Assembly: GCF_040564635.1 (NCBI RefSeq) | Contig: NZ_CP159837.1 | Coordinates: 5,939,001-6,003,000 of the forward strand | From: Planktothricoides raciborskii GIHE-MW2 | GTDB lineage: Bacteria > Cyanobacteriota > Cyanobacteriia > Cyanobacteriales > Laspinemataceae | Reading direction: 5' to 3' | Length of the DNA: 64,000 nt | Shown: positions 48,272-55,596 of the stretch, piece by piece | How positions within the stretch are numbered: position 1 is the stretch's first letter | How the letters are laid out: every line of letters begins with the position of its first letter | The notes under the pieces: generated by a model | What the model saw: the letters and a program-made list of their open reading frames with translations, nothing else | Database searches by the model: none | What the model was told of the DNA's origin: nothing | Program-made: the position numbers and the translations under genes

Positions 48272-48752
48272 ATGCCTCAGCTAGATATCATTCATAATGC
48301 TGTAAAAAACGCACTGATTAAAGACGGTTGGACAATTACTGATGATCCCTATATTATTCAGTACCAGAGTACAAAGCTTTATGCAGACTTGGGCGCAGAA
48401 AGACCCATTGCTGCTGAACGGGGTTCTGATAAAATTGTGGTGTAGGGGCGAAGCATTCGCGTAGAAATCTGTTGTCTAAACCGGGATATTTTGGCGCGAA
48501 TGCTTCGCCCTTACAAGTTTTGTCGGGGCGTCAAAATTTCAGAATTTAAAAGAGGCACTCGGTCAGTATGATATTTATCTTTATCTTTTAGAGGAAATTA
48601 AAGCCGATCGCAAACTATATGTTGCCATTGGCAATCTTATTTACAAAAACTTTTTTCAACAAGATGTCATACAACTCATTATCAAGAAACATCAACTGCC
48701 AATGATTATTGTAGATACAGAAAAAGAGGAAATTGTACAATGGATAAATTAA
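48272..48752 (+). pseudogene. xisH: xisH-like gene disrupted by a family B repeat
   Basis: The start codes for LDIIHNAVKNALIKDGW, then DPYIIQYQSTKLYADLGAE and AAERGSDKIVV. This is the XisH family pattern (fdxN element excision controlling factor). At 48443 it meets a TAG inside a family B element (48442-48514: GTAGGGGCGAAGCATTCGCG and its complement). After the element the protein resumes with SFVGASKFQNLKEALGQY and ends EEIVQWIN. Removing ~73 bp restores the frame, but three conserved residues (EIK) expected before SFVG are missing. It overlaps xisI by 13 nt, as in intact xisHI pairs. XisH proteins are nuclease-like and often paired with XisI; the function outside nif excision is unclear. 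Confidence 0.85.
48442..48514. repeat. Family B element interrupting xisH
   Basis: GTAGGGGCGAAGCATTCGCG at the left is complementary to CGCGAATGCTTCGCCCTTAC at the right. The core is unlike other B copies. It brings an in-frame TAG into xisH. Confidence 0.88.
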
Positions 48753-48801
48753 CAGAATATCCCAAAATAATTCAGCAAATTTTGAATGAGTATGTTGAAC
48801 T

Positions 48802-48838
48802 GTGCGTGAAGCGAAGCTATCGCGTCAGCGAATCGCCG
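48802..48838. repeat. Family E 37-bp element, left copy in xisI
   Basis: It starts GTGCGTGAAGCGAAGC and ends AGCGAATCGCCG. It is the exact reverse complement of 48920-48956. Deleting it repairs the first half of the xisI frame. Confidence 0.9.
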
Positions 48839-48919
48839 TCCCAATCCTAACTTAGAAACATTTTTGGTGATAGATGAACAAAAGCAGCACTATATCTGGA
48901 TGAATCTTGGTTGGAACAA

Positions 48920-48956
48920 CGGCGATTCGCTGACGCGATAGCTTCGCTTCACGCAC
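48920..48956. repeat. Family E 37-bp element, right copy in xisI
   Basis: It starts CGGCGATTCGCTGACG and ends CGCTTCACGCAC. It is the exact reverse complement of the copy at 48802. Deleting it joins LGWNN to AGMTVYVRI in frame. Confidence 0.9.
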
Positions 48957-49204
48957 TGCTGGTATGACTGTTTATGTAAGAATTCGCGACGGGAAATTTT
49001 GGATTGAAGAAGACTGGACAGAAGATGGTATTGCCAATGATTTAGTCCGTGCAGGGGTGCCGAAAGAAGATATCGTCCTGGCATTTCACGAACCAAAAAT
49101 GCGTCAATATACAGATTTTGCCTTAGCTTGATAATGATAGAAAAAATTCACCTAACAATCCAAACCAACCCAAAAACACGGTTTCTCGCCAAGGAGAAAA
49201 TGAT

Positions 49205-49420
49205 ATGACGACTAATTTTAGACAAGAGAATTTTATTGAACAGAAGGTGACTTACACTTTAGAATTTGATGGGAAATTCTTTATTATAGAAAACGTTCCA
49301 GCAAGAGTTTGCCAAGAAACAGGGGAATCTTTCTTTTCTCCTGAAACCGTAGAACGCATTCAAGAAATTATTTGGCAAAATAAATCACCAAAACGAGTAA
49401 TAAAAACACCAGTTTACTAA
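49205..49420 (+). CDS. MqsA/YgiT-like antitoxin without the zinc-finger cysteines
   Basis: A 71-residue protein: VTYTLEFDGKFFIIENVPARVCQETGESFFSPETVERI. This matches the end of the YgiT-type antitoxin family, in which the N-terminal CxxC zinc-binding half is normally present. Here the N-terminal half has no Cys pair. It may therefore be a truncated or divergent antitoxin; no toxin gene lies next to it. The RBS AAGGAG at about 49191-49196 supports expression. A very short open frame follows (49494-49538) and appears to be a relic. Confidence 0.7.
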   Translation: MTTNFRQENFIEQKVTYTLEFDGKFFIIENVPARVCQETGESFFSPETVERIQEIIWQNKSPKRVIKTPVY

Positions 49421-49557
49421 TTTCAGTGGCTCGATCAGCCTAAAACGCCAGATGTTATAATTTATATTCATATAAATTTATTAGAGGTAAAATATGCCAA
49501 ATCTGACCTTCTACGAGCAATTTCTCAATATTTCATAACATAATCGTTTCCCAAACG

Positions 49558-50072
49558 TAGGGGCGAAGCATTCGGGCAAAGAATTTATCGGATCAAACCC
49601 CAAAATTTTTTACCCGAATGCTTCGCCCTGACAGCCGATTCAGGGCGAAGCATTCCGGGATTAGGGTTAATATTTTTACCCATAAATTATCTGCCGAAAT
49701 GCTTCGCCCCTACAATGCTTCTTCAGGGCGAAGCATTCCGGGATTAGGGTTAATATTTTTACCCATAAATTATCTGCCGGAATGCTTCGCCCCTACAATG
49801 CTTCTTCAGGGCGAAGCATTCCGGGATTAGGGTTAATATTTTTACCCATAAATTATCTGCCGGAATGCTTCGCCCCTACAATGATTCTTCAGGGCGAAGC
49901 ATTCCGGCACTAGGGTTAATATTTTTACCCATAAATTATCTGCCGGAATGCTTCGCCCCTACCGCACCGATCGCGCTTCGTCAGGGCGAAGCATTCCGGG
50001 ATTAGGGTTACTATTTTTACCCATAAATTATCTGCCGGAATGCTTCGCCCCTACCGCACCGATCGCGCTTCG
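49558..50072. repeat. Tandem cluster of family B repeats
   Basis: About five units of ~105-115 bp repeat the pattern AGGGCGAAGCATTCCGGG-ATTAGGGTTAATATTTTTACCCATAAATTATCTGCCG-GAATGCTTCGCCCCTAC. They are nearly identical to each other and probably spread by local duplication. No genes are in the 49421-50467 gap apart from this cluster, a family A pair at 50308 and the gltD leader. Confidence 0.93.
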
Positions 50073-50307
50073 TCCTGATTCCTTAACATGATTAACCTTA
50101 AATAAAGGTTACAATAAATACCCTAATTGGCGGGTACTCTGTATAATAGTCAAGATAGTGGTCAAGATTGTCCTCTCGTCCGGTCATCATCCTTATTAGA
50201 GATTAAAACATACATTGATTTACTTAACGATTGACATAACTTAGTCCTTTGTCCTTAGTCCAATGACATCAGACTAAAGACCACAAAGAAATGCTTTCAG
50301 AGAAACA

Positions 50308-50416
50308 CCCAGAAACCGGGTTTCTTTTCGGGATACAAAGTTAACTTTTTGGTAGCGTCAAAGAAACCCGGTTTCTCATACTTAGGTAGCGTCAAAGCAA
50401 CCCGGTTTCTCGCTTT
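50308..50416. repeat. Family A repeats upstream of gltD
   Basis: AGAAACCGGGTTTCTTTT, then AAGAAACCCGGTTTCTC, then CAACCCGGTTTCTC, with GGTAGCGTCAAAG repeated between the last two. They end 50 bp before the gltD start and so may influence its leader. Confidence 0.85.
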
Positions 50417-50467
50417 TTTTCTAGAACCTTGCATTAATCTTGCATTCATTATTTGAGAGAGAGAACT

Positions 50468-52093
50468 ATGGGAAAACCAACCGGCTTTATCGAATATCTC
50501 CGTGAAGTAGCAGCAGAAGTTTCCCCGGGCGATCGCGTCGGTAACTGGGATGAATTCCACCTGCATATGCCGGAGGAAAAACTCCGCACCCAAGCGGCCC
50601 GGTGTATGGACTGCGGCACACCTTTTTGCCATACGGGCACCACGATCAAAGGGATGGCTAGTGGTTGCCCAATCAATAACTTAATTCCTGAGTGGAATGA
50701 CCTAATTTATCGGGGACTTTGGCAGGAAGCCCTCGATCGCCTCCACAAAACCAACAATTTCCCCGAATTCACTGGTCGGGTTTGCCCTGCCCCCTGCGAG
50801 GGTTCCTGCGTTTTAGGCATCACCAACCCCCCGGTGACAATTAAAAATATCGAATATTCGATTATCGAGAAAGGTTGGGAAGAAGACTGGGTAAAACCGG
50901 AACCCCCTGCCATGCGGACGGGTAAAAAAGTGGCGGTGATTGGTTCTGGGCCTGCTGGTTTGGCCGCAGCAGCACAATTAAATAAAGCCGGACATTGGGT
51001 GACAGTGTATGAACGGGCCGATCGCCCTGGTGGTTTGCTCATGTACGGCATTCCTAACATGAAATTGGACAAAGAAAAAATTGTGCTACGACGCCTGAAA
51101 GTCTTAGAAGCCGAAGGGGTCAAATTTGTCTGTAACACGGAAATCGTAGGGGCGAAGCATTTGCGCCAAAATATTTCGGATTCGACAACGAATATTTACG
51201 CAAATGCTTCGCCCTTACCCGCAGAAAACCTGCTGAAAGAATTTGATGCGGTAATTCTGGCAACCGGCGCCACTAAACCCCGCGACCTGCCCATTGAAGG
51301 CCGCGATCTGAAAGGAATTCACTTTGCGATGGAATTCCTCAGCGCCAATACTCAGGCAATTTTGGATCAAAACCAGAATGGGAACGGTAATGGTAATGGT
51401 AAAGTGGCCGGAGAAACCCGGTTTCTTGAAGAAACCGGGGTTCTTAACCCTGTGAAATATCCTTATATTTCTGCGGAAGGTAAGGATGTGGTGATTATTG
51501 GCGGTGGTGATACTGGGACTGACTGTGTGGGCACCTCGATCCGGCATGGTTGTAATAGTGTGGTGCAAGTGGAAATTTTGCCGAAACCACCCCTAGAACG
51601 GGCGGCGGATAATCCGTGGCCCGAATGGCCGAAAGTTTATAAGATGGACTACGGTCAAGAAGAAGCAGCGGCTAAGTTTGGGTCTGATCCTCGCGTTTAT
51701 TTAAACACCGCTACGAAGTTCGAGGGGGATGAAAACGGCCATGTGAAAGCGGTGCATACGGTACAAGTGGAATGGGAAAAAGACGCCCAAGGTCGGTTTA
51801 TTCCTAAGCAGATACCGGGGACAGAACGAGTTATCCCCACCCAATTGGTATTGCTGGCAATGGGTTTCCTCGGTCCAGAACAACCTTTATTAGACGCTTT
51901 GGGATGCGATCGCGATGCCCGGAGTAATGTGAAAGCGGAATATGGCAAGTACGCCACCAGTATTCCTGGGGTGTTTGCTGCCGGTGACTGCCGTCGCGGT
52001 CAAAGTTTGGTAGTTTGGGCGATTAATGAAGGTCGCGGAGTTGCCCGTGAGTGCGATCGCTTTTTAATGGGTAGCACTGACTTACCCGCTTAA
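50468..52093 (+). CDS. gltD: Glutamate synthase small subunit (GltD) carrying two repeat-derived insertions
   Basis: A 541-residue protein; the usual length is about 480-500. The Fe-S cysteine pattern [12 protein letters not shown]...[11 protein letters not shown] is intact, as are the second cluster region [13 protein letters not shown], the FAD site [17 protein letters not shown] and the NAD(P)H site [21 protein letters not shown]. It also keeps [19 protein letters not shown]. It feeds NADPH/NADH electrons to GltB. Two extra segments are encoded by repeats: [22 protein letters not shown] (about 226-248, family B) and [12 protein letters not shown] (about 315-326, family A). Both keep frame. 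A GNGNGN tract lies just before the second. ATG 50468 follows GAGAGAG; the upstream TTG (50453) is less likely. Confidence 0.93.
   Translation: MGKPTGFIEYLREVAAEVSPGDRVGNWDEFHLHMPEEKLRTQAARCMDCGTPFCHTGTTIKGMASGCPINNLIPEWNDLIYRGLWQEALDRLHKTNNFPEFTGRVCPAPCEGSCVLGITNPPVTIKNIEYSIIEKGWEEDWVKPEPPAMRTGKKVAVIGSGPAGLAAAAQLNKAGHWVTVYERADRPGGLLMYGIPNMKLDKEKIVLRRLKVLEAEGVKFVCNTEIVGAKHLRQNISDSTTNIYANASPLPAENLLKEFDAVILATGATKPRDLPIEGRDLKGIHFAMEFLSANTQAILDQNQNGNGNGNGKVAGETRFLEETGVLNPVKYPYISAEGKDVVIIGGGDTGTDCVGTSIRHGCNSVVQVEILPKPPLERAADNPWPEWPKVYKMDYGQEEAAAKFGSDPRVYLNTATKFEGDENGHVKAVHTVQVEWEKDAQGRFIPKQIPGTERVIPTQLVLLAMGFLGPEQPLLDALGCDRDARSNVKAEYGKYATSIPGVFAAGDCRRGQSLVVWAINEGRGVARECDRFLMGSTDLPA
51147..51219. 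repeat. Family B element inside gltD
   Basis: GTAGGGGCGAAGCATTTGCG ... CGCAAATGCTTCGCCCTTAC, a ~73-bp palindrome in frame within the GltD coding sequence. It encodes a segment of ~25 residues. Confidence 0.9.
51411..51445. repeat. Family A element inside gltD
   Basis: GAGAAACCCGGTTTCTTG followed by AAGAAACCGGGGTTCTT, in frame. It encodes [12 protein letters not shown]. Confidence 0.88.
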
Positions 52094-52264
52094 AATTCCA
52101 GTAGGGGCGCCTTTCCGTAGCGGCGATCGCCCCAGGAAACTGGGTTTCTGTCACAAGAGAGAGGAGAGAGGTGAATCGTAAAAATGCTCTCCTCTCTCTT
52201 CTCTTTTCTATGCATCTCTCTTTAATAGATTAAAATAGATTAAACCTAAGTAGAGAAAGTAAAA

Positions 52265-52702
52265 ATGAGCCTTAATATTGATGTGAAAGAAGCCAATATA
52301 AACCTAGAAACAATGTTGCAACAAGTCCGCCAAGGAGAAGAAACCATTATCACCGAAAATGGCGTAGGCGTTGCCCGATTAGTCCCCTGTACCTCACCGC
52401 CAGACTACCGCAAAACTTTGGCAGAAATTAAACAGATTTTAATCGCACAAAAGCAGATTATTCAGGAAAAATACCATGTAAGTGAGTTAGGGATATTTGG
52501 GTCTTATGTTCGCGGGGAAGATACCGAAGACAGCGATGTGGAAATCTTGATAGATTATGATGAAGCACCCACGCTGATAGAACTAATTGAATTAGAAGAC
52601 TATCTGAGTGATCTTTTAGACCTCAAGGTCGATGTAGTGACAAAAAATAGCTTAAAGCCGCCAACCAAAGAACGAATTTTGTTAGAGGCGGTTACTGTAT
52701 GA
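52265..52702 (+). CDS. Fused Phd/YefM-like antitoxin and MNT-type nucleotidyltransferase
   Basis: A 145-residue two-domain protein. Residues 1-44 (NIDVKEANINLETMLQQV ... TENGVGVARLVPC) match a Phd/YefM antitoxin. Residues 50-145 form a minimal nucleotidyltransferase with the motif IFGSYVRGEDTEDSDVEIL (GSxxRG...SDxD). MNT proteins of MntA-HepT systems act as antitoxins by AMPylating the HEPN partner, which is encoded next with a 4-nt overlap (ATGA). The fusion joins two antitoxin types in one chain, which is unusual. The split into separate domains is a sequence reading; activity is not shown. Confidence 0.85.
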   Translation: MSLNIDVKEANINLETMLQQVRQGEETIITENGVGVARLVPCTSPPDYRKTLAEIKQILIAQKQIIQEKYHVSELGIFGSYVRGEDTEDSDVEILIDYDEAPTLIELIELEDYLSDLLDLKVDVVTKNSLKPPTKERILLEAVTV

Positions 52703-53064
52703 CTTCGCGTTCTTTATTAGATTTTCTTCAGGATATTTTCGAGGCAATTCAGTCGATTGAAAAATTTATAGCTGGTCTTGATTTTGCAGAATTTGCCGAA
52801 GATGAAAAAACTATTTATGCGGTGTCTAAAGCCATTGAAATTATCGGCGAAGCGGTAAAAAATATCCCTGAATCCTTCAGAAACCAGTATCCAGAGATAC
52901 CTTGGAAAGCAGTAGCCGGAATGCGAGATAAATTAGTCCATGACTATTGGGGGACAGATGTCGCAGTTTTATGGAAAACCACACAGAAAAGTCTTCCTAT
53001 TCTTAAGCAGGTGATTAGCAAGATGATAGCTGACTTGAATAGTGAAGCAAATAGCTTTTGGTAG
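52699..53064 (+). CDS. HEPN/DUF86 protein, HepT-like toxin
   Basis: A 121-residue helical HEPN protein. KAIEIIGEAVKNIPESFRNQYPEIPWKAVAGMRDKLVHDYWGTD includes the RNase motif Rx4HxY (RDKLVHDY). It is the toxin half of the MntA-HepT pair; AMPylation of the Tyr is the usual silencing event. It overlaps the upstream Phd-MNT gene by 4 nt. The family assignment is strong; the link to a given biological role is by analogy. Confidence 0.9.
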   Translation: MTSRSLLDFLQDIFEAIQSIEKFIAGLDFAEFAEDEKTIYAVSKAIEIIGEAVKNIPESFRNQYPEIPWKAVAGMRDKLVHDYWGTDVAVLWKTTQKSLPILKQVISKMIADLNSEANSFW

Positions 53065-53219
53065 GGTGTGTTAGGCGGTTATAAAATTGGGATTTTGACC
53101 AAGATTTACCAATCCGCCGTAACGCACCATTTATATTACAAATATAAAGGTGCGTTACGTCGGGAAAGGAAATTGTTAATTGGATCCATAAATTTTTCCC
53201 CGACTAACGCATCCTACCA
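53061..53219. repeat. Family C palindromic repeats
   Basis: GGTAGGGTGTGTTAGGCGG ... CCGCCGTAACGCACC is followed by a second, partly complementary half (GGTGCGTTACGTCGGGAAAGG ... CCCCGACTAACGCATCCTACC). The pair fills the gap between the HepT-like gene and the HigB-like gene. A nearly identical one occurs at 54075-54233. Confidence 0.9.
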
Positions 53220-53272
53220 ATTCTACTAGGTTGAAAGACGGAAACTGAGTTGCTGCAATTGGCAAAAATATA

Positions 53273-53291
53273 TCAGATATGATATATCTGA
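53273..53291. promoter_or_regulatory. 19-bp palindrome before higB, possible operator
   Basis: TCAGATAT (53273-53280), a 3-bp centre, then ATATCTGA (53284-53291) form a perfect palindrome. It ends 4 bp before the ATG of the HigB-like gene. HigA-type antitoxins bind palindromes at their own promoters, so this is the natural candidate operator. It also occupies the place where an RBS would stand. Confidence 0.6.
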
Positions 53292-53295
53292 CCAC

Positions 53296-53637
53296 ATGGA
53301 CAAAACTGATAAACCGTTAATTTGGCTGCATGGGGAAGTAAAGACTCCTCCTTTTAGCCCGGAGGCACGAATAGAGGCTGGTGTATTGCTTAGACTTTTG
53401 CAACAGGGTGAAAACCTAGAATTACCGCACTCAAGACCAATGCCAAGTATCGGGCGAAGTTGCCATGAATTGCGAATTCCAGACACAGACAAAAGCTGGC
53501 GAATTATTTATCGGATTGATCAGGATGCAATTGTGATTCTTGAGGTTTTTAATAAAACCACCCGATCGACCCCAAAAAATGTAATCGACATCTGCAAGAA
53601 ACGACTCAGTAAATACGACAAGGATACCCAGGGTTAA
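53296..53637 (+). CDS. HigB/RelE-type toxin (phage-derived Gp49-like)
   Basis: A 113-residue protein: LIWLHGEVKTPPFSPEARIEAG (Gp49-like N-terminus), then SIGRSCHELRIPDTDKSWRIIYRI and AIVILEVFNKTTRSTPKNVIDICKKRL. This is the Gp49/HigB pattern with a beta core and C-terminal helix. It is expected to cleave mRNA on the ribosome. It is followed after 4 bp by an XRE-type antitoxin, which is the HigBA order (toxin first). Confidence 0.87.
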   Translation: MDKTDKPLIWLHGEVKTPPFSPEARIEAGVLLRLLQQGENLELPHSRPMPSIGRSCHELRIPDTDKSWRIIYRIDQDAIVILEVFNKTTRSTPKNVIDICKKRLSKYDKDTQG

Positions 53638-53641
53638 AGTT

Positions 53642-53956
53642 ATGGAAAAATCTAAAAGACAACATTTAGAAAAAAAAGGTTGGAAAGTTGGCACCGTTTC
53701 AGAATTTCTAGACTTGACGCCGGAAGAAACTGCGCTCGTTGAGATTAAACTTGCTCTTAGCCGCTACTTGAAAGAACGACGGCAACAAGCGATGACTCAA
53801 ACAGAATTAGCAGAAAAATTGCACTCCAGTCAACCGCGAATTGCCAACGCTGAAAATGGTGATGCTTCAGTTTCTATTGAACTGCTGATTCGAGCAATTT
53901 TAGCGACAGGTGCAACCCCTCAAGAAATTGGACAAGCGATCGCACAGGTGGGCTAA
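53642..53956 (+). CDS. HigA-type antitoxin with XRE helix-turn-helix
   Basis: A 104-residue protein. The helix-turn-helix is MTQTELAEKLHSSQPRIANAENGDASVSIELLIRAIL, typical of XRE. The N-terminal half (VGTVSEFLDLTPEETALVEIKLAL) is the other part of many HigA proteins. It would bind the 19-bp palindrome at 53273 and repress higBA. It starts 4 bp after the toxin stop. Confidence 0.88.
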   Translation: MEKSKRQHLEKKGWKVGTVSEFLDLTPEETALVEIKLALSRYLKERRQQAMTQTELAEKLHSSQPRIANAENGDASVSIELLIRAILATGATPQEIGQAIAQVG

Positions 53957-54074
53957 GTTATCAGGCTAGGGTAAACCAGGGATTCAGCCGGTCTGGGTTT
54001 CTTTATATAATCTCTGCCACCCCACCAAAATCTTCATAGAAACCCGGTTTCTTATTCGGTTGAATTTATTTGTT

Positions 54075-54233
54075 GGTAGGGTGTGTTAGGCGGTGATAAA
54101 ATTGGGATTTTGACCAAGATTTACAAGTCCGCCGTAACGCACCATTTATATTACAAATATAAAGGTGCGTTACGTCGGGAAAGGAAATTGTTGATTAGAT
54201 ACAGGAATTTTGCCCCGACTAACGCACCCTACT
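54075..54233. repeat. Family C palindromic repeats (second long copy)
   Basis: Nearly identical to the copy at 53061. The 335-bp gap 53957-54291 holds this plus one AGAAACCCGGTTTCT at 54037 and a pyrimidine-rich tract (54236-54293) ahead of the truncated P-loop gene's stop. Confidence 0.9.
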
Positions 54234-54291
54234 AAATCTTTTCTCTTTTCTCTTTCCTCCTTTTCTCTTTTCTCTCTCCTCTTTCCTCTTT

Positions 54292-54879
54292 TCACCGGGC
54301 TAAATCGAAAACCTGTGATGGTGCCTCAATTAATAACCCGGATTTTTCCCGCAAAAACGGGCGACGAGTCAGAATAAAATAAACTTTATCCGGGAGATAT
54401 CTGGGTAAATACAATAAATTTGTCCCAAGGGGTTGATTTTGAGGATCGATTCTATCTAATCCATCAATAGCAATCGTCAACCGTTCATTCGGTGAGAGTA
54501 AATCGCTGATTTTTTGCAGCAATAACGGCATAACAAAACTTTCCTCAATGGCGTTTTCTGTCCATAAACGTCGCATCAATTCACTGCCAACAATAGCGGT
54601 AAATTCTTCAGGGTTATTTTTGCCTTCAAGTTCGGCACTGTAATAGATAACTTGGGGATTTTCGCTGACATATTTGGCAAGAATAGCACTTTTGCCGCTA
54701 CCCGGTGGGCCGACTATAGTAAAATAACCTTTTTTCTTACGTTCCAGAAAGTTGTTAATCGCGGAAAAGACCAATTCGCCGCCGACAAAATTAGCGCTTT
54801 TTTCTCTAATGATTTGCCGAAATTCTGGCGGATATGCTTTAAGATGGTTAATATTAGGGATTTCTGATGTTGAATTCAT
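54292..54879 (-). CDS. Truncated STAND/AAA-type P-loop NTPase
   Basis: A 195-residue protein. It has FTIVGPPGSGKSAILAKYV (Walker A), the Walker B-like LTIAIDGLDRID, and YLPDKVYFILTRRPF, usual in the ATPase part of cyanobacterial STAND proteins. It ends directly after EAPSQVFDLAR, whereas related proteins continue with a long C-terminal sensor (WD40 or similar). It may be a degraded remnant or a short version. The stop is adjacent to a long pyrimidine-rich tract. ATG 54877-54879 is used. Confidence 0.72.
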   Translation of the reverse strand: MNSTSEIPNINHLKAYPPEFRQIIREKSANFVGGELVFSAINNFLERKKKGYFTIVGPPGSGKSAILAKYVSENPQVIYYSAELEGKNNPEEFTAIVGSELMRRLWTENAIEESFVMPLLLQKISDLLSPNERLTIAIDGLDRIDPQNQPLGTNLLYLPRYLPDKVYFILTRRPFLREKSGLLIEAPSQVFDLAR

Positions 54880-54897
54880 GGTATTTTAGTTATATCT

Positions 54898-55470
54898 GTA
54901 GGGGCGAACATTACCGCATAAGAAACCGGGTTTCTGTGAAAATCTATGCTTTATACCGAGAAATTGATGAAGAAACCCGGTTTCTGAAAAACCGAAATTT
55001 CATCCCGGAATGCTTCGCCCTAATTCCAGAAGAAACCGGGTTTCTGTGAAAATCTATGCTTTATACCGAGAAATTGATGAAGAAACCCGGTTTCTGAAAA
55101 ACCCGAAATTTCATCCCGGAATGCTTCGCCCTAATTCCAGAAGAAACCGGGTTTCTGTGAAAATCTATGCTTTATACCGAGAAATTGATGAAGAAACCCG
55201 GTTTCTGAAAAACCGAAATTTCATCCCGGAATGCTTCGCCCTGATCCCATTGGTATATCTGTAGGGGCGCAAGCATTCCGGCAAATAATTTATGGGTAAA
55301 AAACCGAAATTTTATCCCGGAATGCTTCGCCCTACGGTGGTTCAGTAATCAGAAAACCGCTGTAACTGCCGGTAAGGGCGAAGCATTCGGATATAAATAT
55401 TTACTGTGAAAACCCAGAATTAACTGCCCGGTAAGCGAAGCCATGCCCGAAGGGCTATATGCTTCGCCCC
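54898..55470. repeat. Composite of family A and family B repeats, triplicated
   Basis: Three tandem units of ~120 bp carry AAGAAACCGGGTTTCTGTG, AAATCTATGC, GAAGAAACCCGGTTTCTG, then AATTTCATCCCGGAATGCTTCGCCCT. They are nearly identical. The family A pair appears inserted inside a family B element, and the composite has then been multiplied. At 55255-55470 come further family B elements. ORFs across it are repeat translation. Confidence 0.9.
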
Positions 55471-55484
55471 TACATACAGACAGC

Positions 55485-55508
55485 CTGCCCCCGTGAAGAC
55501 GGGGGCAG
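55485..55508. repeat. CTGCCCCCGT hairpin
   Basis: CTGCCCCCGT (55485-55494) pairs with ACGGGGGCAG (55499-55508). It lies within a part-copy of family C (to 55565) before the lipoprotein stop. It may function as a terminator for that minus-strand gene, though there is no T-run. Confidence 0.6.
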
Positions 55509-55596
55509 GGAAAGGAAATTGTTGATTTTCTCCAGAAATTTTGCCCCGACTAACGCACCCTACCAAACTAATTGCCGGGTACTATTGACCCATTTT

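Larger units (their letters stand above)
48740..49131 (+). pseudogene. xisI: xisI-like gene disrupted by two 37-bp inverted repeats
   Basis: The intact part reads MDKLTEYPKIIQQILNEYVEL, then PNPNLETFLVIDEQKQHY, MTVYVRIRDGKFWIEEDWTED and the conserved end GVPKEDIVLAFHEPKMRQY. This is the XisI family. Two 37-bp elements (48802-48838 and 48920-48956), exact inverse complements of each other, interrupt the frame. Deleting both in silico restores one continuous frame of 105 residues. This strongly suggests two insertions into a once functional gene. It overlaps the xisH relic by 13 nt. The 81 bp between the elements could in principle invert. Confidence 0.85.

Noticed and set aside
49494-49538. 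14-codon open frame after the MqsA-like gene
   Set aside because: Too short and unlike any known protein. It may be the start of a gene cut off by the following repeats, but this cannot be supported.
49558-50072. Regularly spaced repeats resembling a CRISPR array
   Set aside because: Units are palindromic and ~105-115 bp. The 'spacers' are themselves repeats of each other and no cas genes are near, so this is a family B repeat cluster.
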